Source: an uncultured Methylococcaceae bacterium
GTDB taxonomy: Bacteria; Pseudomonadota; Gammaproteobacteria; Methylococcales; Methylomonadaceae
DNA: 47,368 nt
Direction: 5' to 3'
NCBI GenBank assembly: GCA_903863905.1
Contig: CAIPDT010000029.1
Location: 1-47,368, forward strand
The notes beneath the pieces are model-generated. The model saw only the letters and a list, made by a program, of their open reading frames with translations. It was not told the origin of the DNA and ran no database searches. How positions within the stretch are numbered: the stretch's first letter is position 1; every line of letters starts with the position of its first letter. This document shows positions 1 to 8,622 of the stretch, piece by piece. Both the position numbers and the translations under genes were made by a program.

Positions 1-2
1 GC

Positions 3-74
3 ATTATCCATCATGCCACCATTATTGAAATCGAAGGAGACAGTTATCGAAAAAAACAGAGTTTAAAAAAGTAG
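3..74 (+). CDS. istB: IS21-family helper ATPase IstB, last 23 codons (5' part outside the window)
   Basis: Frame 3 reads IIHHATIIEIEGDSYR and then KKQSLKK before a TAG stop at 72-74. This matches the usual tail of IstB/DnaC-like transposition helper proteins, where a conserved region of the type H-A-x-x-I-x-I-x-G-(D/E)-S-x-R-x-K precedes the stop. IstB is an AAA+ ATPase that assists the IstA transposase in target selection. Only the tail is present, so nothing can be said about whether the element is active. The identification rests on this short motif plus the terminal repeats that follow. Confidence 0.65.
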   Translation: MIHHATIIEIEGDSYRKKQSLKK

Positions 75-90
75 CCCATTTTTCAACAAA

Positions 91-135
91 AACCGGCCAG
101 GGTAATTGACGCGAACCGGACAAGATAGTTGACGC
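91..135 (+). repeat. Two 22-bp direct repeats at an IS21 end
   Basis: AACCGGCCAGGGTAATTGAC starts copy 1 (91-112) and AACCGGACAAGATAGTTGAC starts copy 2 (114-135); both continue with GC. They differ at four positions and are spaced 23 bp start to start, about two helical turns. They probably are transposase-binding sites at the right end of the element. Confidence 0.7.
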
Positions 136-144
136 CAGACATTC

Positions 145-288
145 ATGAGTGATCTTAGTGTTTTTGTAGAAAAAACAGGTGTTTTACTATCTAAACCACC
201 TGTTCTTCTACCTAAACCACGTGTTTTACTAACCAAACCAGCTGTTTCTATAGCTAAACCACCCGTAACACATAAATTATCAGAATAA
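145..288 (+). pseudogene. Short ORF with a seven-residue tandem repeat, probably the 3' remnant of a gene cut by the IS
   Basis: An ATG at 145 opens 47 codons ending with TAA at 286-288. After an 11-residue head, the protein consists of four copies of a seven-residue unit, x-V-L-L-x-K-P (GVLLSKP, PVLLPKP, RVLLTKP, AVSIAKP), and a short tail PVTHKLSE. At DNA level these are 21-bp units at 178-198, 199-219, 220-240 and 241-261. The codons differ between copies while the residue pattern is kept, which suggests selection on the protein. The ATG lies only 4 bp beyond the inferred IS tip and has no Shine-Dalgarno, so this is likely the C-terminal end of a longer gene. I do not recognise the family. 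Confidence 0.5.
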
Positions 289-449
289 TCACCTAGACAT
301 CACTAAAACTCTAGCTTTAATCACAAAAGACTTCAACTATCCCGACATGATTCAGAGGTTAAATACAATAAAATCATAATAAGACTAGCTTTATTTTTAA
401 AAAAGACTATAGTCAACTCTTAGGTGATTATTAATCTAAGGAGAATCGT

Positions 450-497
450 ATGAGGCAAACTAAAAGTGTTGTGGGGTATCGGGAGCGACGGGGTTAA
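450..497 (+). other. 15-codon ORF with a strong ribosome-binding site
   Basis: AAGGAG at 438-443 stands 6 bases before an ATG at 450 that opens the reading MRQTKSVVGYRERRG and stops at TAA 495-497. Such a ribosome-binding site is unusual in non-coding DNA. It could be a real micropeptide or, more likely, the start of a gene whose body has been lost. No homolog is recognised. Confidence 0.25.
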
Positions 498-621
498 GAA
501 ATAAGCTAATGGATTAACAAAGGTAAAAGCTTTGTAATTTGATACTATGAGTCATTATAAAACTCTAGTAGCGATAATTTAAATACTAGCAATATTTTCA
601 ATTAGCAATGTGCCGTTTTAT

Positions 622-665
622 GAAAAGTAATAATGTACATAATTTAAATCACATTACTACTTTTC
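622..665 (-). terminator. Inverted repeat downstream of lnt, possible terminator
   Basis: Arms at 622-636 and 651-665 (15 bp each, 14 paired) enclose a 14-base loop. It lies 27 bp past the lnt stop codon on the lnt strand. The stem is AT-rich and no long T run follows, so it may be a weak terminator or an mRNA-stabilising hairpin. Confidence 0.4.
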
Positions 666-691
666 TTAAAGGTAATGAAGGTATATTCTGG

Positions 692-2245
692 TTAACGCCG
701 ATTCACCGCCAATCCCAACAACACCAACAAGCTCCCCCATAACAATCCAGGTACCAACCCAAACCAAGTTTGATAAAACGTAATCGGTGGATTTTTTAAA
801 TAAGGAATCTGATAAACCCCCGCCCACGGTTCATGCACCGGTGATCTTTCTAAAATTTCACCAGACGCTAAAGCCACTGAAGATATACCGGTATTAGTCA
901 CCCTTAAAACCGGTCTTCTAAACTCTATACCACGAGCCAGTGTCATATAAAAATGTTGATAGGGTTCTTGCCAAGTACCATACCAAGAATCATTAGTCAC
1001 ATTAACAATAAACTCTGCACCTAATTGAGCCAAAGAGCGTGAGAAGGCAGGAAACAAGCTTTCATAGCATATTTGTGCGCCCATTTTGTAACCCTTCCAT
1101 TCCAGCAATTGGGTTGGGCCGGCACCTTTCGCAAAATGTCCCGTCGCGGGTAACCAATCTCTGATTTGTGGAAAGATTTGTTCACCGGGAATATATTCAC
1201 CAAAGGCTAATAAAATAGTTTTGCTGTAATGCGGTGAAACCAGTTGACCATCTTTATCTAACACAAATAATGAATTAGTGATGAGTTGGGTCTTTTCTTC
1301 AATGCTGTAAGCCCCGGTAATTAAGGGGAGTTGTCGTTCTTGAAGAAATTGAGACAGCGCTTTTGGTAATTTGTTTTGGGTAAATTGAGATCCTAATAAG
1401 GCAGGAAAAGCGGTCTCAGGCCACACAGCAAAATCAATGTGAATGCCATCGTAGTCTTTAAGTGCTTTATCGGTTAAGGCGGTATACCGATTCATGATTT
1501 CTTGGCTATAACCTTTGCCTAATTCAGCCGCCATTTTCTCTGAGTTTTCGGTACTGGCTTGCACTAATAAAGCCGTAACAGAAGCATCAGGTGCTGGGAT
1601 TCTGGCTTTTAAGGCCAAGCCGCCCATATTCAAAATAACAAAACCAACAATGACAGAGCCTAAAATGATTTTGCCACGCAGTTGTTTGCGTTGTTCCCAA
1701 GCGAAGTAAAGTGGTAGGTTGCACAGTAAGGTCGCGGCACTTAAGCCACTGAAGCCAATAAATTCCGCCCATTGATAAACAGGTAAGTTAGATCCGTACC
1801 AAGAGTAACCAAAGTTCCAATCAAACAGCGTTAAAGAGTATCTTTCACACAGAATCGTAATAAGGCTTAATAAGCCTAAAGACAAAAAATTACCTGGTTT
1901 AAACTTGCTTTGAATTAAGAACCAGAGCAAACCGGTTAAAGGCACATACAAATGGGCAATCAGCGCATAGACAATCATGCCAACCACGGCAATAGGCCAG
2001 TCTAAATGCGCAAATTCATGTAATAAATAGGTGACCCAGTTAAAGCCAATTAACGTAAAGACAAACGCGGTTAAAGCGCCTCCAAGAAGGACGTCTTTTA
2101 ACCGAGTTTGTTGTTGCCAAAATAGCCATAAAGGTACAAAGCAAAATAAAGATGCCCAAGGAGGAAAGGGAATGTAACTCGTCCCAATAAAAAATCCTGA
2201 CAGTGCCGGTAATAACCAATTGGCTTTAGACTTATTTTGGTTCAT
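692..2245 (-). CDS. lnt: Apolipoprotein N-acyltransferase
   Basis: Lnt transfers an acyl chain from phospholipid to the N-terminal cysteine of lipoproteins in the inner membrane, the last step of lipoprotein maturation. The N-terminal half has several hydrophobic helices and the C-terminal half is a nitrilase-like domain. With the start used here (517 residues) the catalytic triad is visible as E277 (in VWPETAFP), K342 (in PHYSKTILL) and C393 (in QICYES); a last hydrophobic helix ends the protein. I chose the ATG at 2245, which overlaps the upstream parA by 14 bp. ATGs at 2257 and 2278 are possible but extend further into parA. Length and motifs are normal for the family. Confidence 0.95.
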   Translation of the reverse strand: MNQNKSKANWLLPALSGFFIGTSYIPFPPWASLFCFVPLWLFWQQQTRLKDVLLGGALTAFVFTLIGFNWVTYLLHEFAHLDWPIAVVGMIVYALIAHLYVPLTGLLWFLIQSKFKPGNFLSLGLLSLITILCERYSLTLFDWNFGYSWYGSNLPVYQWAEFIGFSGLSAATLLCNLPLYFAWEQRKQLRGKIILGSVIVGFVILNMGGLALKARIPAPDASVTALLVQASTENSEKMAAELGKGYSQEIMNRYTALTDKALKDYDGIHIDFAVWPETAFPALLGSQFTQNKLPKALSQFLQERQLPLITGAYSIEEKTQLITNSLFVLDKDGQLVSPHYSKTILLAFGEYIPGEQIFPQIRDWLPATGHFAKGAGPTQLLEWKGYKMGAQICYESLFPAFSRSLAQLGAEFIVNVTNDSWYGTWQEPYQHFYMTLARGIEFRRPVLRVTNTGISSVALASGEILERSPVHEPWAGVYQIPYLKNPPITFYQTWFGLVPGLLWGSLLVLLGLAVNRR

Positions 2246-3014
2246 GAATTTCTGCATATAACGCACGGAATTCATCACTGAGTTTATGGTTGGGCACGTA
2301 GTGAATTAAAGGTTGGGAGACGGTGTGTGATTCTCTTACCTTAACGGAGGGCGAAATCATTGACGCTAAAACGGGCAAACCTTCAGCAATTAATTCTTCG
2401 ACTAATTGGCGTGGTAGGTTAGCTTGTTTTTGGAATTGATTAACGATAATACCTTCAACTTCTAAGCCTTGATTATGATCGGCTTTAACTTCGCTGACTG
2501 AACGCATTAAGGTGTATAACGCTTCTCTAGCAAAAGTGTCACAATCAAACGGAACTAAACATTTATTCGCGGCAATTAAAGCAGATTGGCTGTAAAAATT
2601 TAACACCGGTGGGGTGTCCATGTAGATTTCATCAAAGCCTTCGAGTTTGTCTAATGCTTCTTTAAGTTTAAAAATTTTAAACCGAGATTCTAAGCGTCCT
2701 TGTAAAGGCTCAAGGTCTGGATGCGAAGGTAATACAAATAAGTTTGGAAAGGGCGTTTCATGAATAACGCTATCAATTCCAGAGCCATTATTGCTGCCAA
2801 ATAGCGATAAGCTTAGGCAATCTTTAAAAAAGACAGCGATGGTTTTTTCGCTATCAGTGACTTTGTGGCCTAATAAATACTGCGTAGAATTACCTTGCAC
2901 GTCCAGATCAATGACAAGTGTTCGTTTGCCCTGCATAGCACTGATAGCGGCTAAATTACAGGTGATTGTGGATTTACCAACACCGCCTTTCTGGTTAAAG
3001 ATAACTCTGCGCAT
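2232..3014 (-). CDS. ParA/MinD-type ATPase without a ParB partner
   Basis: A 260-residue P-loop ATPase of the ParA/Soj class. The deviant Walker A motif KGGVGKST lies at residues 9-16, right at the N-terminus, followed by the ALxDLDxQGN-like region (VIDLDVQGNST) and the Walker B-like stretch YMDTPP. There is no N-terminal DNA-binding domain, and no parB-like gene follows. It is translationally linked to lnt (14-bp overlap) and lies 59 bp downstream of a zinc-ribbon gene. ParA-like orphans can position proteins or complexes in the cell; what this one moves is unknown. It is not the chromosomal parAB locus, judging from its neighbours. Confidence 0.85.
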   Translation of the reverse strand: MRRVIFNQKGGVGKSTITCNLAAISAMQGKRTLVIDLDVQGNSTQYLLGHKVTDSEKTIAVFFKDCLSLSLFGSNNGSGIDSVIHETPFPNLFVLPSHPDLEPLQGRLESRFKIFKLKEALDKLEGFDEIYMDTPPVLNFYSQSALIAANKCLVPFDCDTFAREALYTLMRSVSEVKADHNQGLEVEGIIVNQFQKQANLPRQLVEELIAEGLPVLASMISPSVKVRESHTVSQPLIHYVPNHKLSDEFRALYAEIHEPK

Positions 3015-3073
3015 ATTATTCCTCGTTAAATCAAATAGATAAAAACATTATTATAAGCCTTAGTGAGCTAATA

Positions 3074-3559
3074 TCAAATGCGTATAAAAGTTTTTGCATG
3101 ACAGGCGGGGCACTCAGGGATTTCGCTTGCGGTTTTAAACGCAATTTCTTTACCACACGCATCACAAATAAAGGTACCTGGAACAGTGATATCACCGCTA
3201 TGGTAAGTGTGTGTTTCAGCAAGCTGTTCAATTTTAGCCAGTTCAATGCGCGTTTTATCAGCTACACTTAAAAAGGCATCTAAGGTAAAGTTTTCAAGCA
3301 GTTCCACATCAAACTTAAACCAGTTAGAGAGAGAATCATTGTCTGCTTTAGCGGATAAACCGAAGGCAGCTTGTTCCACATCCCGTTTAACATAAGTGGA
3401 TAAAATATTTATTTCTTCATCTGATAATTTATTAGATTCGCTGATTTTTTGCTTTGATATTTCTAAGGCATCTGCAAAAGAATGCAGTGTTTCTCGCATA
3501 GTATCATCCAAATGAATCATGAAATCTGCATAAGCATCGATCAATTTATTTTTGTTCAT
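3074..3559 (-). CDS. Zinc ribbon-containing protein, YbeL-like (DUF1451)
   Basis: 161 residues. The first 110 are mainly helical and charged; the C-terminus carries a rubredoxin-like zinc ribbon with two CxxC knuckles (CDAC and CPAC) about 17 residues apart. This resembles E. coli YbeL, which also sits beside leuS in divergent orientation, so synteny supports the call. AGGAGT precedes the ATG. The function of the family is not known; the ribbon suggests binding of nucleic acid or protein. Confidence 0.8.
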   Translation of the reverse strand: MNKNKLIDAYADFMIHLDDTMRETLHSFADALEISKQKISESNKLSDEEINILSTYVKRDVEQAAFGLSAKADNDSLSNWFKFDVELLENFTLDAFLSVADKTRIELAKIEQLAETHTYHSGDITVPGTFICDACGKEIAFKTASEIPECPACHAKTFIRI

Positions 3560-3641
3560 GGTGCGACTCCTAAAAATGGTGCTTTAGATTTAAGCAACTG
3601 TGCGGTATTCTAACGCTTTTGACTGGTAAAAGACGAGAAGG

Positions 3642-6092
3642 ATGCAAGAAAATTATCAACCGCTTTTAATTGAGCAAGACGTACAGGCCACCTGGGAAGC
3701 TTCAGGTGTGTTTAATGTATCGGAATCTTCTACGCAGGAAAAGTATTATTGCTTGTCCATGTTCCCTTATCCAAGTGGTCGTTTACACATGGGCCACGTG
3801 CGTAATTACACCATTGGCGATGTAATAAGTCGTTATCAACGCATGTTAGGTAAGAACGTTATGCAACCGATGGGGTGGGATGCCTTTGGTTTGCCTGCCG
3901 AAAATGCAGCGATGCAACACGGCGTGCATCCGGCTGATTGGACGTATCAAAATATTGATTACATGCGTGACCAACTTAAGCAATTAGGTTTTGGTTATGA
4001 TTGGAATCGTGAGTTGGCCACGTGTGATCCTGACTATTATAAGTGGGAGCAATGGTTCTTTCTTAAGTTGCTTGATAAAGGCTTAGTTTATAAAAAAACG
4101 GCACCGGTCAACTGGTGTCCTACTGACATGACGGTGCTAGCTAACGAACAAGTGATTGATGGGTGTTGTTGGCGTTGTGATACGAAAGTTGAACGTAAAG
4201 AAATTGCGCAATGGTTCCTAAAAATCACGGCTTATGCGGATGAATTATTAGCGTCTTTAGAAACACTTGATGGTTGGCCTGAGCAAGTAAAGACGATGCA
4301 AGCCAATTGGATTGGTCGTTCTGAAGGGGTTGAAATGGATTTTCAAGTACCTGAGCTTTCACAACCTTTACGCATTTATACCACGCGTCCTGATACGTTA
4401 ATGGGGGTGACTTATTTAGCAGTTGCTGCGGAACATCCTTTAGCGTTAAAAGCCTCAGAAGGTAATGAGTCTATTGCAAACTTCATTGAAGAATGCAAAA
4501 CCATGGAAACGTCTGAAGCGGCTATGGAAACCATGGAAAAGCGCGGTATTGATTCAGGCATTAAAGCCTTGCATCCTCTAACCGGTGAAGCCGTGCCCGT
4601 TTGGATCGCTAACTTTGTGTTGATGGGTTATGGTACCGGTGCTGTTATGGCGGTCCCTGCTCATGATCAACGCGATTATGAATTTGCCAATAAATACGGC
4701 ATTGCTATTAAACAAGTGATCTTCTCTAAAGACGGTGAAGCGGATGATTGTTCAGAGCATGCGTTTACGGCTAAAGGCGTTTTAGGTCATTCAGGAGATT
4801 TTGACGGCTTAACGTCAGAGCAAGCGTTTGTGGCTATTTCTGAAACCTTAGAAAAAGCGGATAAGGGCGTTCGTAAAGTTAATTTCCGCTTACGTGATTG
4901 GGGTGTTTCTCGTCAACGTTATTGGGGTGCTCCTATTCCAGTCATTTATTGTGATGACTGTGGTACGGTTCCAGTGCCTGAAAAAGATTTACCGGTGACG
5001 TTGCCTAGAGATGTGGTCTTAGATGGTTCGCAATCGCCTTTAGTGGCGCATCCGACTTTTTCAAAGGTAGATTGTCCGTGTTGTGCTAAACCCGCTCGCC
5101 GTGAAACTGATACCTTTGATACTTTTATGGAATCATCGTGGTATTTTGCTCGTTTTGCGAGTAGCAAAGCTGACAGTATGTTGGATGAAAGTGCAAAATA
5201 TTGGTTGCCCGTCGATCATTACATTGGCGGTATTGAACACGCTATTCTGCATTTATTGTATGCGCGTTTTTATACTAAGTTATTACGTGATGAAGGCTTA
5301 GTGGTGTGTGATGAGCCGTTTAAACGTTTATTAACGCAAGGGATGGTGTTAAAAGACGGCAGTAAAATGTCTAAGTCAAAAGGCAATACGGTTGATCCGC
5401 AAGAGTTAATTGCTCAATACGGTGCAGATACTGTACGTTTATTTATCATGTTTGCTGCACCGCCAGAACAATCTTTAGAATGGTCTGATAGTGGCGTGGA
5501 AGGGGCTTTTAGATTCTTAAAAAGACTGTGGAGACAAGCCTATTTGCATCTTGAGGCGGGTGGTTCTACCCGTGTTTTGGATAAAGCTACCTTAACGGAA
5601 GAGCAAAAAGTGGTTCGTCGTCAAGTTCATCAGACGCTGCAAAAAGTGACTCATGATATGGGTGTGCGTATTATTTTTAATACCGCGATTGCGGCTAACA
5701 TGGAGTTGGTTAACACTTTAAGTAAATTTACCGATGACTCGGATAACGCTAAAGCGATTCGCCAAGAAGCCTTAGAATTCATTGTATTAATGCTTGCGCC
5801 TATCGTACCGCATATCTGTCATCAACTCTGGCAAGATTTGGGGCATACTGAAGCTTTAGTCGGTGCTTCTTGGCCTGCGGTTGATGAAAGTGCTTTGGCT
5901 CAAGACACAATTGATTTGATGGTTCAGGTTAACGGTAAGTTACGCAGTAAAATTTCTGTGTCTGCCGATGCCTCTTCAGAAGTAATTCAAGCTATGGCAT
6001 TGAATGATGAAACTACCTTACGTTTTATTGATGGGCAAGCCATTAAGAAAGTGATTGTGGTGCCTAATAAATTGGTTAATATCGTTATTTAG
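3642..6092 (+). CDS. leuS: Leucyl-tRNA synthetase
   Basis: Class I aminoacyl-tRNA synthetase that charges tRNA-Leu. The 816-residue protein starts MQENYQP like its E. coli counterpart. The HIGH-type signature is HMGH at 49-52, the CP1 editing domain spans roughly 220-410 with [12 protein letters not shown], and the KMSKS loop is at about 575-579. CxxC pairs in the linker around WCPTDMT and CCWRC suggest zinc binding, and another pair (CDDC) lies just before the catalytic core resumes. An anticodon-binding domain ends the protein. It is slightly shorter than E. coli LeuS (860) but otherwise typical. It heads the leuS-lptE-holA order. Confidence 0.98.
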   Translation: MQENYQPLLIEQDVQATWEASGVFNVSESSTQEKYYCLSMFPYPSGRLHMGHVRNYTIGDVISRYQRMLGKNVMQPMGWDAFGLPAENAAMQHGVHPADWTYQNIDYMRDQLKQLGFGYDWNRELATCDPDYYKWEQWFFLKLLDKGLVYKKTAPVNWCPTDMTVLANEQVIDGCCWRCDTKVERKEIAQWFLKITAYADELLASLETLDGWPEQVKTMQANWIGRSEGVEMDFQVPELSQPLRIYTTRPDTLMGVTYLAVAAEHPLALKASEGNESIANFIEECKTMETSEAAMETMEKRGIDSGIKALHPLTGEAVPVWIANFVLMGYGTGAVMAVPAHDQRDYEFANKYGIAIKQVIFSKDGEADDCSEHAFTAKGVLGHSGDFDGLTSEQAFVAISETLEKADKGVRKVNFRLRDWGVSRQRYWGAPIPVIYCDDCGTVPVPEKDLPVTLPRDVVLDGSQSPLVAHPTFSKVDCPCCAKPARRETDTFDTFMESSWYFARFASSKADSMLDESAKYWLPVDHYIGGIEHAILHLLYARFYTKLLRDEGLVVCDEPFKRLLTQGMVLKDGSKMSKSKGNTVDPQELIAQYGADTVRLFIMFAAPPEQSLEWSDSGVEGAFRFLKRLWRQAYLHLEAGGSTRVLDKATLTEEQKVVRRQVHQTLQKVTHDMGVRIIFNTAIAANMELVNTLSKFTDDSDNAKAIRQEALEFIVLMLAPIVPHICHQLWQDLGHTEALVGASWPAVDESALAQDTIDLMVQVNGKLRSKISVSADASSEVIQAMALNDETTLRFIDGQAIKKVIVVPNKLVNIVI

Positions 6093-6171
6093 TTCCTTAG
6101 TTCATTTATAGAAGTGCTTACACTTTGTTGATTGATACATTACTAAAATGAAGTAGGTTTGGTTATTAGGT

Positions 6172-6195
6172 TGGGGGTCGTTTAGGCGACTCCCA
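6172..6195 (+). other. GC-rich hairpin between leuS and lptE
   Basis: TGGGGGTCG (6172-6180) pairs with CGACTCCCA (6187-6195) across a six-base loop, a 9-bp stem with one G-T pair. No T run follows, so a simple terminator is unlikely. It ends 7 bases before the lptE ribosome-binding site, so it could insulate or modulate lptE translation. Confidence 0.4.
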
Positions 6196-6212
6196 CATTT
6201 ATGGAGTCCTGT

Positions 6213-6710
6213 GTGCTATTTAAAAAATCAGTTATTTTATTGATGCTATTGTTATTAAGTGCGTGCGGATACCATCTACGCGGTGCTTTAAATTTACCTT
6301 CAAATATTAAAAGTGTCTATTTAGAGGGTGGTTCTGCCTCATTACAAGAGGAATTTAATAAAGCGATGGCCGCTTCTTCGGTGGCTATTGCCGCCTCGGA
6401 ACAAAGTGCTGGACTGATCATTAAGATTACAAACGAAATCAGTGATCGTCGAATTTTATCGTTAAGCACGGGTGGGGCAGCCAATTATTTTGAATTAGGG
6501 TATGAATTTGATTACGAGTTAATAGGCCCTAATGAAAAGATTTTAATGCCACGACAACTTGTGAGTATTAAACGTGAATATTACAACAATCAACAAGCTG
6601 TTATCGCTAAAGATAATGAAGAGATCATTATTCGTAATGAAATGTATCAGCAAGCGGTACGTTCTATTGTTAATGGAACCAAGTTAGCCTTAGAGGCAAG
6701 TTCAAAATAA
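6213..6710 (+). CDS. lptE: LPS-assembly lipoprotein LptE
   Basis: LptE is the outer-membrane lipoprotein that plugs the LptD barrel and delivers LPS to the cell surface. The N-terminus is a lipoprotein signal peptide, with the lipobox LLSAC followed by GYHLRG, the usual start of mature LptE. I prefer a GTG start at 6213 because GGAG at 6203-6206 then lies 6 bases upstream. The ATG at 6201 would place that GGAG inside the gene and has no ribosome-binding site. The mature part has the mixed alpha/beta character of the LptE (RlpB) family. holA follows with a one-base gap. Confidence 0.93.
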   Translation: MLFKKSVILLMLLLLSACGYHLRGALNLPSNIKSVYLEGGSASLQEEFNKAMAASSVAIAASEQSAGLIIKITNEISDRRILSLSTGGAANYFELGYEFDYELIGPNEKILMPRQLVSIKREYYNNQQAVIAKDNEEIIIRNEMYQQAVRSIVNGTKLALEASSK

Positions 6711-6711
6711 T

Positions 6712-7746
6712 ATGCGTCTTAGATCTGATCAACTCGATGGTGTGTTAAAGAAAGGTTTGATGCCCGTTTATTTGATTACCGGTGATGAGCCTTTGCAATT
6801 GGGTGAGGTGGCCGATGCGATTAGAAAAAAAGCGCGTGAGCAAGGTTTTGATAATCGTGAAGTTGTTTCTGTAGAGACTGGTTTTGAGTGGAATCAACTG
6901 GCTTTTATCTCTGATTCTTTTTCAATATTCGGGGATAAAAAAATAATCGATTTAAGATTACCGTCTGCGTCTCCAGGAACAGATGGCTCAAAAGCCTTAG
7001 TTAAATATTGTGAGCGTTTGCCTGAAGATACTTTATTGCTGATTACCGCGGGTAAGATAGACAGTAAATCCTTAAAAAGTCGATGGGTTGAAGCTTTAGA
7101 TAAAAAAGGCGTCATTGTTCAAGTGTGGCCTTTAGAGGGTAACGATTTAATTAACTGGATACAGCAACGTTTGTTGCAACGTGGTTTAGTGACACAACCC
7201 GAAGGCTTAAGGCTTTTGGCCTCTCGAGTAGAGGGTAATCTTTTAGCAGCGGCACAGGAAATAGAAAAGCTGTATGTTTTGTATGGTTCAGGAACAGTTT
7301 CAACACAACAATTGCAGGATGTTGTTGCGGATAACTCTCGCTATGATGTGTTTAAATTGATGGATACTATTTTGTCAGCGAACGTTAAACGCGTGCTTAA
7401 AGTATTCTATGGTTTACGCTCTGAAGGGGTAGCTATGCCGATTATTTTATGGGCGTTGACTCGTGATGCAAGGTTGCTCATTAAAATAAAATTAGCGCTT
7501 AAGCAAGGCCAATCGAAAGACATGGCTTTAAAAAATAATCAGGTGTGGGATAAGCGAAAATTATTAGTTAATAATGCATTAGAGCGTCTTAAGTTAGCGG
7601 ATTTAGATCATCTATTAGTGCTGTGCGCTTTAGCAGATCGACAAACTAAAGGACAGCAAGCCGGTGATGCTTGGGAAACTGTTTTAAAAATCTGTTTAAT
7701 ATTTGCGTCTGTTAAACGAGATCAAACCTTTAATTGCATACATTAG
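6712..7746 (+). CDS. holA: DNA polymerase III delta subunit
   Basis: HolA (delta) is the wrench of the clamp loader that opens the beta sliding clamp. The 344-residue protein has the typical opening MRLRSDQL, then the PVYLITGDEPLQLGE segment of the delta N-terminal AAA+-like domain, and a helical C-terminal collar domain. Like other delta subunits it lacks a functional Walker A. It follows lptE directly, as in most gammaproteobacteria; the nadD gene often found next is absent here. Confidence 0.95.
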   Translation: MRLRSDQLDGVLKKGLMPVYLITGDEPLQLGEVADAIRKKAREQGFDNREVVSVETGFEWNQLAFISDSFSIFGDKKIIDLRLPSASPGTDGSKALVKYCERLPEDTLLLITAGKIDSKSLKSRWVEALDKKGVIVQVWPLEGNDLINWIQQRLLQRGLVTQPEGLRLLASRVEGNLLAAAQEIEKLYVLYGSGTVSTQQLQDVVADNSRYDVFKLMDTILSANVKRVLKVFYGLRSEGVAMPIILWALTRDARLLIKIKLALKQGQSKDMALKNNQVWDKRKLLVNNALERLKLADLDHLLVLCALADRQTKGQQAGDAWETVLKICLIFASVKRDQTFNCIH

Positions 7747-7771
7747 CTTAATAGTTGATTGTTTTTTAAAG

Positions 7772-7777
7772 TATAAT
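7772..7777 (+). promoter_or_regulatory. Possible -10 element before the phosphatase gene
   Basis: A perfect TATAAT stands 28 bp before the ATG at 7805, in the short gap after holA. No good -35 lies at the right distance, so this is a weak call. Confidence 0.3.
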
Positions 7778-7804
7778 ATTTATTTAAACAAAGGTTATTT
7801 CTGA

Positions 7805-8569
7805 ATGTCTATTTCGCTTGCTGAACTTGAAAGTGTGGTCCGAGAAGCTGGAACCATTGCTTTAACGTACTTTAAAGATTTAAAAAATGTCGGACTCAAT
7901 AAAAAAAGTCCACGTGACTTTGTAACAGCCGCTGATGTCGCTGTTGAAGCATTTTTAAAAGAAACATTAACAGCAAGGTACCCCGAACTTGGTTTTTGGG
8001 GGGAAGAAAGTGGCCAAAGTGCTAATCAAACCAATCGCTGGATTGTTGATCCCATTGATGGCACCCATTCTTTTTCAAGAGGTCAGTATTTTTGGTCCAT
8101 TAGTGTGGCGCTTGAAATAGCCGGTGAACTTGTTATTGGGGCCGTCTATGCGCCTGCATTGAATGACTATTATTGTGCAGAACTTAATCAAGGCGCTTTT
8201 AAAAACGGTCAGCCTATTACTGTCTCTTCAGTCACTGATTTAGAAGAAGCGATGGTCGCAACCGGTTTTGCTTGTTTACGCTCTTATTTACCCAATAATA
8301 ATTTAGAACGTTTTAGTCGAATAGCTCAACATACCACAGGTCAGCGTCGTTTTGGTTCTGCTGCGATGGATTTATGTTTAGTCGCTGATGGTCAAGTCGA
8401 TGCGTTCTGGGAACAAGAGTTAAACTTATATGATGTGGCTGCCGGTGCTTTAATAGCGAAAGAAGCCGGAGCAACGGTAACCGACTTTGAAGGAAATTTA
8501 GGTATTTATCCTAAACAAATTTTAGTCACTAATGGCAAAATTTTTGATCAAATTCTGCTTCTCATGTAA
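7805..8569 (+). CDS. Inositol-monophosphatase-family phosphatase, possibly histidinol-phosphatase (HisN type)
   Basis: 254 residues with the metal-binding motifs of the Mg-dependent, lithium-sensitive phosphatase family: GEES near residue 67, DPIDGT near 84 and a C-terminal LYDVAAG where the family usually has WDxAAG. The substrate cannot be fixed from sequence. The closest classes are HisN-type histidinol-phosphate phosphatases, SuhB and CysQ; features around QYFWSISVAL and the short C-terminus favour the HisN-like group slightly. It appears monocistronic, between holA and fusA. Confidence 0.85.
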   Translation: MSISLAELESVVREAGTIALTYFKDLKNVGLNKKSPRDFVTAADVAVEAFLKETLTARYPELGFWGEESGQSANQTNRWIVDPIDGTHSFSRGQYFWSISVALEIAGELVIGAVYAPALNDYYCAELNQGAFKNGQPITVSSVTDLEEAMVATGFACLRSYLPNNNLERFSRIAQHTTGQRRFGSAAMDLCLVADGQVDAFWEQELNLYDVAAGALIAKEAGATVTDFEGNLGIYPKQILVTNGKIFDQILLLM

Positions 8570-8622
8570 CAATAACACGTTACAATATCCATTAAATTAG
8601 ATAATAAACCGCTTTATTTGTT

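Larger units (their letters stand above)
1..141 (+). mobile_element. Right end of an IS21-family insertion sequence (continues outside the window)
   Basis: The first 74 bases encode the C-terminus of an IstB-type helper ATPase. Just after it lie two imperfect 22-bp direct repeats, at 91-112 and 114-135, that match at 18 of 22 positions and both end in TTGACGC. Multiple transposase-binding repeats near the tips and termini ending in CA are typical of IS21 elements. I place the tip at the CA of 140-141, which is an inference because the other end and the target duplication are not in the window. The DNA after 141 reads as a different ORF. Confidence 0.65.
289..691. other. About 400 bp of AT-rich DNA without a recognisable gene
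   Basis: No frame on either strand gives a convincing protein. The stretch holds a 15-codon ORF (450-497) with a good Shine-Dalgarno, a pair of loosely similar segments (307-340 and 383-421, both starting CTAGCTTTA and ending in AACT), and a hairpin at 622-665 beyond the lnt stop. It looks like decayed sequence between the IS and the lnt operon. Confidence 0.6.

Noticed and set aside
178-282. CRISPR-like short repeats
   Set aside because: The 21-bp units are contiguous with no spacers, imperfect, and multiples of three that encode a peptide repeat.
2791-3042. ORF antisense to parA
   Set aside because: Shadow of a well-supported gene; no ribosome-binding site or recognisable domain.
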